Source of the DNA: Chrysemys picta bellii
Lineage: Eukaryota > Chordata > Testudines > Emydidae
DNA: 64,000 nucleotides
Assembly: GCF_011386835.1 (NCBI RefSeq)
Contig: NC_088805.1
Span: 13,388,836 to 13,452,835, forward strand
Reading direction: 5' to 3'
Positions 43,008-54,589 of this stretch are shown here, piece after piece (position 1 is the first letter of the stretch; each line of letters opens with the position of its first letter). Position numbers and translations under genes: made by a program. Under the pieces are notes generated by a model. That model did not search any database. It was not told the origin of the DNA and saw nothing but the letters and a program-made list of their open reading frames with translations.

Positions 43008-44904
43008 TAAACAACTCATGGAAATAAGTAAACATTTAAATGCAAACCAGAAGCCTGGAAAGCTGTCCTGTCCTTACCTCACAGCTGATCTACACTGCTT
43101 GAACTGGAGAATATGTGACTTTTTTTCTCATGATCCTCTTTCAGTCTCCTCTACATAATAGATCCAATTATGGCAATTATTTATTGTTCTTCTGAAGACG
43201 TTTACAATTTTCATTCCAGAATGCTGAGAAAAGCTGTTTTTTTTTAAAAAGGATATGACACTGGATTGTTTTAAATCTTTTTTTCTTTTTAAGGTATGAT
43301 TTAAAATCATAAAACAGCAAAATGACAATCAGAGCTTGTCTACATGAACATTCGTTTGCAGAAGCCTGCCCCTTGTCTGGGTGAATTCTGATGATGTATA
43401 TTAACAGTTCGTTAGGGTGCTTTGATCAAGTCCCCTTTGATTTGATCAAAGTGCTCTAATGAACCGTAGACATGTCTCAGCAGGAGCCAACTGACAGAGG
43501 TGGCAGGCTAGTGCAGGATAGATTGACAACCCATTTTAAAATGAACTAAATGTTCACATACGCAAGCCTTAACACACTTAAATAATTTACTTCAATCACT
43601 AGTTATTAATGTTAATATTTCACCCTGTTACCTGCAAAGCGCTTGCTTTAAACTGCCGCTTTTTGCAAGTCTCAAAGGCAGCCAAGAGGCTACTCTGACT
43701 TGCTCCAGAGGAGCAGCCACTGGATCTGGTGTGGGGGAAGGGAGTAAAACTAGCTTAAATCCACCCACCCCAGGCACCTCGTCAGCTTCAAGCACTCCTT
43801 TCCTTGAGCAGAGCTGACGATTTGGCCCTTGGTTTGTCATTTGCTCTGAGTTTCTTCTGCACTGGGTCACCTCAGACCACTGAACCTGGATCCCAAACGT
43901 CCTGCTTTCATCCAACCCCCAGGACATTTGAAGAGGCTCAGCTGTGACTGGCTGGAGGGGCCAGCAGACTAATAGTGAGAAAAAAGGGGTAAGCCTCCAC
44001 TTGAGGACACCAGGACTAGCCACATTTACTGTCTCGGAGGACCTGACCTAAACACAGCACCCTCGCAATCTGATTGGCCTCAACGTGCTGTCAGCCAGCC
44101 TGCTGCACCCCCTGCACCGGCATAGTGAGTCCGGGGCAATAACCTCATCCCTGACAACTCACTACAACACAGGCCTCCACTAAAACCCTATAACTTTCTC
44201 CCTTCCAACACAGCTCTCTGCAACAGGCCAATCCCTTGCTTCTCTGGGGGATGAACTGTGAGAAATCTGAATAGAAGTCCTAAAGGGACCCATGGAACTA
44301 AGGGGACTGCTGTGAGGGCAGAAGCACTGTCTGTGCTATGAAGGGCCCTTTGCCCAGATAAACTGCAGAAGGGAACTTGCATTTTTTCTCAACTCTTTGT
44401 GGCTGCTCTCCAGAGCAACTCTTAGCAAAGCCTAAGGCCCAGAGGAATTTAGGAAGTGGGGGGGGAGGGGGGGGAGGGGCAGGGATTGGGAAAGAAAGCC
44501 CAAAAGAAAGACCAGGTTTTGATTAACTGCAGACTGCTAAAAAAATCCCCCAAACTAGGTTTTGAGTTTAATCATGATGACCAAGCACTTCAGCTGGTGT
44601 TTATTATGCAAAATTACTAACAAAACTGAAAGGATGTGAATCAGGAGAAAACAAATCTAATTGCTGAGCACTCTATGTACTTGGTCCTAAATCACTCGTA
44701 GAGAAGGATGCTATAGAAGAGAATTTTATGAGTTGATTTAATAACTGCGGATGCCTCAGGTTGTCTTGGCCAGTAAATCTGTCAGGCAGGTGATGTGAGC
44801 ACACTGTGTTAGAAGAGCTGAGAATATTTATATACAGAATCACATCAAATCAGTTTACATGTGGATTGATGAGCTCCATTTCCTATGACCGATCAGCATG
44901 CTGA
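43008..44904. other. Intergenic DNA, no gene recognised
   Basis: A piece near 43332-43475 starts 'gagcttgtctacatgaac' and ends 'accgtagacatgtctcag', which looks like a worn Harbinger-type MITE. A G-run lies at 44458-44480. The 131-codon frame 43628-44023 (minus) has no recognised domain. Confidence 0.35.
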
Positions 44905-44998
44905 AGGCAGATTCTGATCTCTTTAATACTGATGTAAATCCCAATTAACTCTGCTGAAGTCAACAGAGTTAATTCTCTGATGCAATGGGAATCAGAAT
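44905..44998. repeat. Old palindromic repeat
   Basis: 'gattctgatctctttaatac' and 'ttctctgatgcaatgggaatc' mirror around 'taactctgctgaagtcaaca'. Typical worn MITE-like amniote repeat. Confidence 0.55.
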
Positions 44999-45026
44999 CA
45001 TGCCACTGTATATGTATCTGTCTCAG

Positions 45027-45897
45027 GGATTGCAACTGCTTTGGAGGACAGGATCATAATTCAAAATGATCTGGACAAATTGGAGAAATGGTCTGAATTA
45101 AACAGGATGAAGTTTAACAAAGACAAATGCAAAGTGCTCCACTTAGGAAGGAAAAATCAGTTTCACACATACAGAATGGGAAGAGACTGTCTAGGAAGGA
45201 GTACGGCAGAAAGGGATCTAGGGGTTATAGTGGACCACAAGCTAAATATGAGTCAACAATGTGATGCTGTTGCAAAAAAAGCAAACATGATTCTGGGATG
45301 TATTAACAGGTGTGTTGTGAGCAAGACACGAGAAGTCATTCTTCCGCTCTACTCTGCTCTGGTTAGGCCTCAGCTGGAGTATTGTGTCCAGTTCTGGGCA
45401 CCGCATTTTTAAAAAGATGTGAAGAAATTGGAAAGGGTCCAGAGAAGAGCAACAAGAATGATTAAAGGTCTTGAGAACATGACCTAGGAAGGAAGGCTGA
45501 AAGAATTGGGTTTGTTTAGTTTGGAAAAGAGAAGACTGAGAGGGGACATGATAGCAGTTTTCAAGTATCTAAAAGGGTGTCATAAGTAGGAGGGAGAAAA
45601 CTTGTTCACCTTAGCCTCTAAGGATAGAACCAGAAGCAATGGGTTTAAACTGCAGCAAGGGAGGTCTAGGTTGGACATTAGGAAAAAGTTCCTAACTGTC
45701 AGAGTGGTTAAACACTGGAATAAATTGCCTAGGGCGGTTGTGGAATCTCCATCTCTGGAGATATTTAAGAGTAGGTTAGATAAATGTCTATCAGGGATGG
45801 TCTAGATGGTATTTGGTCCTGCCATGCGGGCAGGGGACTGGACTCGATGACCTCTCGAGGTCCCTTCCAGTCCTAGAATCTATGAATCTATGAATCA
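45027..45897 (+). repeat. CR1 LINE 3' part, 5'-truncated
   Basis: The frames 45041-45412 and 45602-45805 are the C-terminal part of CR1 ORF2 (blocks [67 protein letters not shown]). Stop codons separate them. The 3' tail 'gactcgatgacctctcgagg' and 'tcccttccagtcctag' ends with repeated atctatga units. This tail is the closest local match to the SINE tails. Confidence 0.95.
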
Positions 45898-45943
45898 TTA
45901 AAAGCACTCATTAAAAAGTGTAGCAAAGGGGAATGTGATAAAG

Positions 45944-46254
45944 CAGGGGTAGGCAACCTATGGCACACGTGCCGAAGGTGGCACGTGCCATTCATTTTCA
46001 GTGGCACTCACACTGGCTGGATCCTGGCCACCGGTCCGAGGGGCGCTGCATTTTAATTAATTTTAAATGACACTTCTTAAACATTTTAAAAACCTTATTT
46101 ACTTTACACACAACAATAGTTTAGTTATATATTATAGACTTATAGAAAGAGACCTTCTAAAACCGTTAAAATGTATGACTGGCACACGAAACCTTAAATC
46201 AGAGTGAATAAATGAAGACTTGGCACACCACTTCTGAAAGTTTGCCAACCCCTG
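45944..46254. mobile_element. hAT MITE, 311 bp
   Basis: Left end caggggtaggcaacctatgg and right end 'aagtttgccaacccctg' are inverted repeats of hAT type; internal 'ggcacacgtgcc' and 'ggcacacca' blocks also mirror. The flanks tgataaag (45936-45943) and tgctagag (46255-46262) agree at 6 of 8 positions, a worn 8-bp duplication. Confidence 0.88.
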
Positions 46255-46353
46255 TGCTAGAGCATAATATCATTTGGGCTCGGCTGTACTTAGCAGCTCC
46301 TCCACATGCAAAGCAGCTTACACTGATGTATCTTTAATGGAAGCAGACACTAA

Positions 46354-47334
46354 GGCATGGTCCACATTGCCAAGTTTTTTCACCAGAAGGCAGCTTTTGG
46401 CGATGACACTGCAGACATGTACACACTGCAAAGTCACTTTGTGAGACAAAACTCCTCAGTTGCAGCACTGTAATAAAAGTGTGTTGACGAGAGTGAAAAG
46501 GCTTTTTGCGCAAAAGTTTTGTCGCCATAGTGCCGGTGTAAACACCTTGCTTGCTTTTCTCGCTGTAACTGGCCTCTGGAGTGTCCCACAATGCCCGGCC
46601 GTGACCGTTCTGCTCATTGTTTTGAACTCAGCAGCCCCGCAGGCTGTACCTCTCCCCTTTCAAAGCTCCGTTCTGACAGCCGGTGTGCTGTGCTGCTCTG
46701 CTCCGCTCTGGGAAACAAAGAGTCAATCATTTACGTGGAAGGCTCCTGCTGTCTCCCACACTATGAACACAGAGGCAGGCAGGGGTGGATGTGTGTGTGT
46801 GTGACAGGGAGAGAGAGAGACAGACTGTTCTGTGCAGAGCTAGGAAGGGAGGCGGGGCTGATGTCAGGGTTTCCCCCTCCCCTGTTTCAGGACAGGTTGC
46901 TTCCTGCGGCTGTCTGAACTTATGAGACAGCATGCCGACACACTCACTCTCCCCCAACACACACTGTCTGTCCTCCCCCCATACACACATTCTCCCTGTC
47001 ACATACTCTCCCTCCCCCAGACTTCAGTTGAAAAGCAGTTGGCAATGTAGTAGGATGCCCATGGAACAATGGGATCGAGAAACCTGCATCATGTGATGCT
47101 GTACCTGCCACATGAGGCATTGCAAACCCTTCCCAAAGCACCCTGCGGCCAGTTGCAGAGTGGGATAGCTACGCACAGTGCACTGCTCTCTTTGTCGTTG
47201 CAAGAGCTGCTAATGCGGATGCACTCCAACAACACAAGGAGCACAGTGTGGACATGCAACAGTGGTTTAATTAAAGCACTTTAATAAATGTGGTATAACT
47301 TTTGGCAAAAAAATTTGGCAGTGTAGACAAAGCA
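46354..47334. mobile_element. Non-autonomous Harbinger element, 981 bp, TAA duplication
   Basis: The left end ggcatggtccacattgccaa and the right end, inverted, tgctttgtctacactgccaa are terminal inverted repeats, and TAA flanks both sides (46351-46353, 47335-47337). The interior has no transposase; the frames 46460-46804 and 46591-46917 are not recognisable proteins. A reverse copy of its right part is at 57508-57848. Confidence 0.85.
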
Positions 47335-47458
47335 TAAACTTGCTTTGCATGTTGTTTAGCTCCCTGCAACTGTCTTGGATTTATGGGTGTTCAACGGTAT
47401 GATGTATAAAATGACTGAAGATCTCAGTAAATCTTCTACAATTAACACTACTGTCACA

Positions 47459-47669
47459 AAAAGAACAGGAGTACTTGTGCCACCTTAGAGACTAACACAT
47501 TTATTTCAGCATAAGCTTTCGTGGGCTACAGCTCTCTTCTTCAGATGCATCTGAAGAAGTGAGCTGTAATCCACGAAAGCTGAAATAAATGTGTTAGTCT
47601 CTAAGGTGCCACAAGTACTCCTGTTCTTTTTGCAGATACAGACTAACATGGCTGCTACTTTGAAACCTG
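47459..47669 (+). repeat. Palindromic retroposon, 12-bp TSD
   Basis: A head-to-head structure: the left arm starts aaaaagaacaggagtacttg and runs to 'ttcttcagatgcat'; the right arm is its reverse complement ('ctgaagaagtgagctg' to 'caagtactcctgttcttttt') and continues into the 3' tail 'gcagatacagactaacatgg'. The 12-bp duplication actactgtcaca flanks it exactly (47447-47458, 47670-47681), showing a single target-primed retrotransposition event. Confidence 0.92.
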
Positions 47670-47681
47670 ACTACTGTCACA

Positions 47682-48299
47682 GTTGGCTTGGCAGCAATAG
47701 GCCCCTTTGTTGGTATTCTCACCTTAGAGACCTAGGGCTGACTGGGCCATTGAGATGACACTCCATCTCTTCCTCTCTAGAAAGCTGCGCACATCAGGTC
47801 AAGGTTGGAATATTTACATTAGCAGGACACTATGTGGAAATTTGAGTTGTCACTTCCTGAGACACACCCATTACATGAATGAACAGGTTTTCACTTTGTA
47901 CTCTGACATCTAAGACCAATATTAATATAACTTTAATATTTAAATTACAAAAATTAAAAGAAATGGAAATGGACAAGTGGTGACCTGTGGGATGAACACT
48001 ATGCTGGCTAGAATATCAGAAAGGGACACGCAGTGCAATCCTGTATCAGAAAGGGCACTGGGGTTAGATGGATACTGCAATTTTCCACTGCCTGCCAAAC
48101 TAAAGATCTCAAAGCACTTTGGTGGTCTCCAATTTTTTGCCTTAGTTTGATTATGGAAGCAACTGTGCAGGCCTCTAGGATTGGGATTTTCAGAAGTGCT
48201 CAGTATTGGTCTAACTTGGCTCCCATAGGAGACAATGGCAAAACTGTTTTTGACTTTACTGGGAGCAGAGTTGGACCAATCCTGATTGCTTCTGAAATC
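47682..48299. other. Intergenic DNA, nothing recognised
   Basis: No supported feature. The 145-codon minus frame 47940-48377 overlaps repeat DNA at its right end and has no known domain. Confidence 0.3.
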
Positions 48300-48528
48300 C
48301 TGCGGCAGCGCTTTAACGTGGCTTGTGCAGTCGTGGCACAGCGCTGGGGGAGAGCTCTCTAAAAAAACCACCTTCACGAAGGGTGTACCTACCAGTGCTG
48401 GGAGCGCGGCTGTCTATACTGATATGTTACAGTGTTGAAACTTGCAGCGCTCGTGTGTGTGTGTGTGTTTTTTCACACCCCTGAGCGAGAAAATTGCAGC
48501 GCTGTAAAGTGCCAGTGTAGACAAGCCC
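48300..48528. mobile_element. Harbinger-derived MITE
   Basis: The right end 'aaagtgccagtgtagacaag' plus ccc is followed by TAA (48529-48531). Its palindromic right module (48411-48528) matches 17590-17707 and 22781-22893. The left portion with repeated 'cagcgct' motifs probably belongs to it; the left end is approximate. Confidence 0.72.
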
Positions 48529-48531
48529 TAA

Positions 48532-49684
48532 GTATCTGCATCTGACTGCACCCACAAAACAATTAATCAGTCTACTAGGACCCATCATTTGTCCCTGGAA
48601 TCTAACTGCAAATGTAAAATTGGAAGATGGTATGAGAGACCTTTGAAAATGTAACCCTAGCGAATTAAGTATCACACCCTCTCTGTGGGTTAGGGATTGT
48701 ACAGTTCCCTTCACCCACTACTGAAATGCATCCACCACTGGGGAATATCTGTTTAAAAGAACACAGAAACATTACACAATATAGGACAGGAAATGAATAA
48801 AAATACTGTGGGTAAATTTAGGTCGGAGACTTGAATTCCCAATGGTAACTACCTGGGGAATTTTAGCTAGTCAGAAGGCACCCAACAGAACTGGAATCTG
48901 ATTAGGACACTCGTTTTAATAGCCCTACTCTTACAAAAAGTTGCCAGGAGCTCTTAAATGACCATATGTGGACAGGACCTGGAATTTATGCCTTATTTAA
49001 AAGGCAGCCCCTCCAACAGTACAAAACCTTCCATAATCATGCTACAGTACTGGCTTCACACTGACAGTGAAAGAAGAGTGATCTCTGATGAGTTGAGTCA
49101 GCAGTCACTTTCTTACTAGAAATAAAGGAAATGTAATATGATATCCTGGGAATGGGCTAGAAGTGGGCAAGAAATTGCCACGCTACAAATGGCTGAGTGG
49201 GGTGAAGCAATCCAAATGACTATGGTTAAGCAGTTGAGTAAGGGTCCAAGGAACTGAAGAAATAAGGGTATGAGTAAAATAAGCAGGATAGCTATGTGAA
49301 ACATATTACAGAGGCTACAAAGTGCAATGGATTTCTGGGAATTAGGGAGCAGTTGTCGAAAACAGGAAGGATTAGGGGTTTCAAAAACAATGAAGTTCAG
49401 TGGGGAAATTCTAATCCCCACAGGAGCTCTGTGCAATACTGATTGCAATTTAGTGACAGGGTCCAATATGAGGATGGAATTAATTTAATCTCTGTCTAGA
49501 TATGATGGCAGCATTGTGGGATTTGTGTTCTATCACCCTGCTGATTGTCAACTTCCACAGTGCTAAGGGAAAAATTATCTATTCCTCCCCAAATTTGGCC
49601 ATGCTTTATCCTCTCTGCTAATGGGATTTGAGGGATACTCTGTGACCTGGTCTGGACTGTGTTAGGAGCAACAGTAATGTGTCA
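48532..49684. other. Intergenic DNA, nothing recognised
   Basis: No supported feature. The 116-codon minus frame 49116-49466 has a hydrophobic middle but no family resemblance. Confidence 0.35.
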
Positions 49685-49692
49685 TCTGTAGC

Positions 49693-49920
49693 TAGCGTTG
49701 CCAACATTACATTTCAAAAATAAGGTGCTGTTTTCTTAGTACCTCCTTCCCCCAGTATTATCATCATTATTAGTATTCATAAAAATTGATAAGCAATACT
49801 CACCTACATTTGAGAGGGGTATTTCTCGCTGCTTTTTGCAGCACTCAGCAACTCCCGATCTTGTACAGAGATGAAAAAATAAGAGACGTCCCTTGTCAAA
49901 AGGGACTGTTGGCAGCTCTA
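49693..49920. mobile_element. hAT MITE, 228 bp
   Basis: Left end tagcgttgccaac and right end gttggcagctcta are inverted repeats. Flanks tctgtagc (49685-49692) and tcagtagc (49921-49928) agree at 6 of 8 positions, a worn 8-bp duplication. Confidence 0.75.
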
Positions 49921-50043
49921 TCAGTAGCAGAGCACTTTAATTCATAAGCCCCCGGGTTAGTTGAGAAATCTCCCCTATGGCTATGGAGTTGAGAGCTCAA
50001 ATAACCTCAGCAGAGTTGGTGTCATCCTTGCCTCCCCAAAAAA

Positions 50044-51152
50044 TGTTGGGGAGGCTGGTGGATCTGTTTTAGCCTATAGGACTAACCTGCTTGCTTTTAT
50101 ATATATATCTATATCTTTGCTTATAGTTTAAGTATTTGGTTTATTGTAATAGGTTTATAGATTTATATTAAAGTAAGTTTGGCTGTAATGCAAGAGACCT
50201 ACAGGCCATATCCTGTACGTTAAGCTAAGGCAAAGTTAGCATATCTATATGAAGACCTTTTACTCAGAAAGCAAAGTTGACCTATATCTTGCTACTTAAA
50301 CAGATGAGTACCCACGCCTATGTCCATGACCTTTTATTTAGACCAATAGACAATGGAGAATGGCATGGGGGGGGGGTTCAGTGTTGTACCCACAGACTTA
50401 ACAAGTACACCACAAGAGACTGATGTGCGTACATACCTGTCATCAATATGCACATGCATATTAGCCTATGGGGTAAGTGTAACCTAACATTTCTGTGGGT
50501 GAGGAATGAAATTTGGGTATAAGAGGAAGGATTTCCGGCATTTGCCCTATAAAAGAGGTGACCCACCTCAATAGAGTACTCAATTCTCACTTTACTTCAT
50601 TTCTCACTTACATTCTACTCTCTCTCTCTATCTATTCTATCTATGATGATTGTTACTATTAGTAGGCTATCCTTGTTCTTCTTAAACTTTAAGTTTCAAA
50701 GGAACTAGGCTAAGCTTGGTTTCCCTAAGTTTTAGTCTTTGTTTATTAGGTTTTGATTTTAAGTTTAAGTTAGTCAAGTAAACCCTAAGTTCACTTTAAT
50801 AGCTCGTAGCGTTAGTTTCTTCTAAGCACTGCATCCCTCACTCAAGAATTGAGAAACCTGAACCACAAGGCTGTTCCTGTGTCTCTTACCACCAGGTTAT
50901 CAAGGAAGGGTTTGAGTATATTAACCAAAGCTTTGTTGCATATAATATTATATTATCATCTGTATCTTTTGAATAGCAGTAATGCAATTGTAACTTTGTA
51001 ACTCTGGATATTTTACCATTTACTTACTATTATTGATTTTAATAAAAAATCTTTAAGGGTATATCTTTCTCAGTGTGAGCTTCCTGTCATACCCCTGAGG
51101 GGCCTTTCTAAATTCTGATTCGGGACAAGAACTTTTATCTTCTGATCAAACA
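50044..51152 (+). repeat. Putative ERV LTR with complete promoter and polyA signals
   Basis: It starts TG (50044) and ends CA (51152), with a TATA box (ctataaaag, 50548-50556) and AATAAA at 51041-51046. A tggcgagcc motif follows a few bases after the end (51156-51164) at the place of a primer-binding site. No internal gene is recognised beyond 51170. Ends are tentative because no target duplication was found. Confidence 0.5.
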
Positions 51153-51164
51153 GATTGGCGAGCC

Positions 51165-52259
51165 TAAAACCCATACCAATTCATATTGATTATTAATTAT
51201 TAGTAATATTATTACTTAAATTAAATCAAAATAAAATAAAATTAATAAATCAAATTCCCATATTATCCCAATTAATATTATCAGTACACCCTAAATCAGG
51301 CTACACTGTGCAGAGGAAGATTCACAGGCCTCACCATGAACATAGCGCTGCTGACACTTGCCAGTGTTCAGGGGCCAGGGACATACCTTCTCTGGAGCAC
51401 AGCAGGCAGGGATCACTGTCCTTCCCACATTGTACTGCCCCGTGCTCTGTAGCTAGAGTATGGTTGTCCCCTGTGCAGGGGAGACTTCAGCAAGAGAGAA
51501 GGGGCTCCTGTAGCCTGCCCCTACATTTCTTGGTCTAGTCAAACTCATAATAATCCTCTGCATTTCTCAGGCACCTTTTGTCCAAAGACCTCACATCACT
51601 CTACAACCATTAACTGATCCTCCAGACATGTCTCTGAGTTACTGCTGGCAGAACCCCATGTATTCCACAATTCTGTGGCCATGGAATTCACCTCTTCACA
51701 CAGAAACATGCTCCAGAACTCTGCTTTCACTGTAACAAAATTATGCTCCCAGCCTTCATGGCTGTGAAGAAAATCTTGAAACAGGAGTATGGAGTGTTAT
51801 CTTCCTGAGTCTGCAGACAGCCTAACATCATACCTCTGAGAGCTGACCCATTTATCTTAATGGGTAGTTCAGTCTAAAACCTAAAGGTGCCCATCTGTGG
51901 CATACTGAAAACCAAATATATGGAAGCAGTGTAAAGAAACCGAACATCAAAATAAATGATACAGGGTATGCTGTGCAGATGATAGTGTGATCGGGTACCT
52001 GGAAGGGCTACACTGATAATGCCACCCTCAGGGCAGACTGCAAGAAATTGCACAGACAATTCCTAAAGGTGGTGGTTTACTCTATAATTAGATTCACCAA
52101 TCCAATAACAAAAGAACTTCTGCAGTACTACTCTGGTTAACCAGAAGCCAAACACATAATTTAGTCCCCTTTAGGCATTCCAGCCCTTGGCTCCCACCTG
52201 GGCAACCCAATCTAATACAGTGAAAGGTTATTGAAAACCCATTTCACCATATGTGAGGT
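51165..52259. other. AT-rich DNA, possible LTR-element interior
   Basis: 51180-51280 is very AT-rich. No gag, pol or host exon is recognised. The part after about 51960 may belong to the minus-strand LTR that follows. Confidence 0.3.
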
Positions 52260-53065
52260 TCTTTCTAATCCCAAAGGATCAGACACATATCCCCAGGGCA
52301 ATATGAATCTCAGATTTTACCCAAATATCACACTGTCAGCCAATCTTTAGTAAACTACCTAAAGAGTTAAGAAGAAAAGAAGACAGTTATATATGTATAC
52401 AAATGATTGCAAAGTCCTTATAGCAGGTTTGTAGCAGTGATGGAATAGATGGCTGGCTTGTAAAGTCTCTCTGGTAACTTCCAAAAGATTGGAAGGTCTT
52501 CAGTCCATAGTTCAAGATGCTCCTTTTAGTTGTAAATCCACAGTCCAGAGATTTATAGCAGGAAAGAAGCAAAATGGAGGTGTTTCAGGTGTCTTTTTAT
52601 ATCCTCTGCCATGTGCATGGAAATTTACTGACCCAAACAAAGATCACAGCCCTTGTCTGTGGAAAGTTACTGGTCATGATGGAGTCCAGGGTCACATGAG
52701 CATATTACATGCCCCTACATGTTTTGCTGAATCACAGTGGGTGGTCAATGGCTCCTGGCTGTCTGAGGCATCCTCAGGAAGAGCTGGATAGGATGAGTTT
52801 CTTCAATGGCCCATTTTGAGAGCTGGGATCCTTGATGGGCCATCCATACATAGCTGCCTAGCCCTAATGTCAGTTCTATCCAGTGGGTGTCACTCAGGAA
52901 CAAAACCCAGGTTGGAGATACAAATATACTGTATGGCCAATATTCATAACTTTAGATCCAAACATGATACATGGATAGATTGTAGCTTTTTCTTTGACCC
53001 CTTACATGATACATTTTGTGACAGATTTGTTGCAATGTATAACATCCATGATATCAAATGGTCAT
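52260..53065 (-). repeat. ERV-type LTR fragment, minus strand
   Basis: Related to 5500-6260 through 'tgtagcagtgatggaata' (52431), a minus-strand TATA box (atataaaaag near 52592-52601) and the shared order of the 'gggccatc' and 'tgatacat' blocks. Diverged; ends approximate. Confidence 0.55.
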
Positions 53066-53244
53066 GCTTTAATCATGCTGCTTTACAGATCGTGTCCATT
53101 TTCAAATTTCATTCCATTCTCCATTTTCAAAATTGATCTGAAGCGTCTGAAGAATTTCCACCAAAAGCCACAGAATCCAGTGACCTTGCCCCAGAATTTA
53201 GGTGCAGCTTACCACAGAGTACCTCGGGCTTTGGACTGCAGGGA

Positions 53245-53375
53245 AACCTTATTTTATCCATATTAGCAAAGCAGAGGCATAACAATATCTGAGTGACTTG
53301 CCCATGGCTGCATGGCCAGTCACTGGCAGACTCAAGAATAGAACCAAGGAGTCCAGACATGCTGTTCCTTGCTTT
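53245..53375 (-). repeat. MIR-like SINE relic
   Basis: 'gcaaagcagaggcataac', 'agtgacttgcccatggctgc' and 'aatagaaccaaggagtcc' give the antisense MIR order. Strongly diverged. Confidence 0.55.
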
Positions 53376-53790
53376 AATTATTAGATACAACTTCATCTGT
53401 TTTCATTTCACAGGACTTCACCTCTTGCTGTGAATGGGCCACAGTGAACTGTGTCCAATTTATTTATATTTTCATAAGTGAATTCTGCAGTTTTTCCAAA
53501 ATATTTCAGCAGAAGCTGGCAGGCAGAGGGAAGGAATGGGTGACAATTCTGCAGAATCGGCCAATATTTCCTAAAGCTTCCCTGTAGCCCTAGACATGGC
53601 TTTCTCTGCCCACACACAGCTGTGAATTCACAAGTGATCAGGAGCGGGAGACAGACGGGGAGGGACACTCCCATTACCTTAAAGCAGCAAGGACTGAAGG
53701 AGGAGAAAAGACCTTTGGCATCAAATGGAGCCTGCAGATTATAGAGTCTCGTGACATTGCTTTGCAATGTCTCCTTTGTGAAAGTGTAGC
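53376..53790. other. Intergenic DNA, nothing recognised
   Basis: The 119-codon minus frame 53408-53767 shows no recognisable domain. Confidence 0.35.
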
Positions 53791-53798
53791 AATATATG

Positions 53799-54213
53799 CA
53801 GGGCCGGCTCTAGGATTTTTGCCACCCAAAGCAAAAACAATTTTAGCCGCCCCCCCCTTCTTTAATTACCCCACCCCCGGCCCTGCCTCAACTCTGCCCC
53901 TTCCCCAAATCCCCAGCCCTGCCTCCTCCCCCCAGGCTCTCAAGCCTAGGAGGGAGGGAGGGAGGGGGAGAAGCGGTGCCCGCTCCGCGGCCACTCGGAG
54001 TCTCCCCCCCTCCCAGGTTTGAGAGCCTGGGAGGGAGGGCGAGTAGCGGCGCACGAATCAGCTGTTTCGCGCACCGTGGCAGCAGCAGCGGAGGTGAGCT
54101 AGGGTGGCCGGGGCACATTTTTAGGGGCGGCATTCTGGCGCTGGCCAGGCCGCCCCTAAAAATGTGCCGCCCCAAGCACCAGCTTGTTTTGCTGGTGCCT
54201 AGAGCCGGCCCTG
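53799..54213. mobile_element. hAT element, 415 bp, 8-bp TSD
   Basis: Ends cagggccggctctagg and 'tagagccggccctg', with the exact 8-bp duplication aatatatg on both sides (53791-53798, 54214-54221). Internal mirrored halves around 'gggagggagggaggg' and 'ccccctcccag'. Same family as 780-1424 and 9404-9599. Confidence 0.95.
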
Positions 54214-54589
54214 AATATATGATCATGCCGGGTTGCGACGAAGCAACGTGTTGACATAACCAGGTCTGATTCTAGGGGCAGAAGAGCAGGGAAAATTTCT
54301 AGGGGACACTGCTGCTTCACAGTTGGCTGGGCATTTTTGTTCCACCACTCAGGATGTAGGTGGGTGGAGAGGTGTGCACATGCGTGCTGAAAACATTTTC
54401 CTCCCTGGCTAGGGCTGCTCCTGAATACTATATGTGACAGACCCAGACTAGTGGGGTACAGGAGTCTGGTAGAGAAAACAAGAACAGATTTATCACGTTA
54501 ACCTTCTGAAACCCTGGCATGCACAAGAGGCATGCACAACGGTCCAAAAAGACCTAACCCAGGAAAACAAGCCTTCCAAACAGGTGAGA

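Noticed and set aside
46460..46917. Frames of 108-114 codons with a hydrophobic start
   Set aside because: They lie fully within the non-autonomous Harbinger element 46354-47334 and match no transposase or host protein.
51156..51164. tggcgagcc as a retroviral primer-binding site
   Set aside because: Only the first five bases resemble a lysine-tRNA site, and no internal viral gene follows, so it is mentioned with the LTR but not called.
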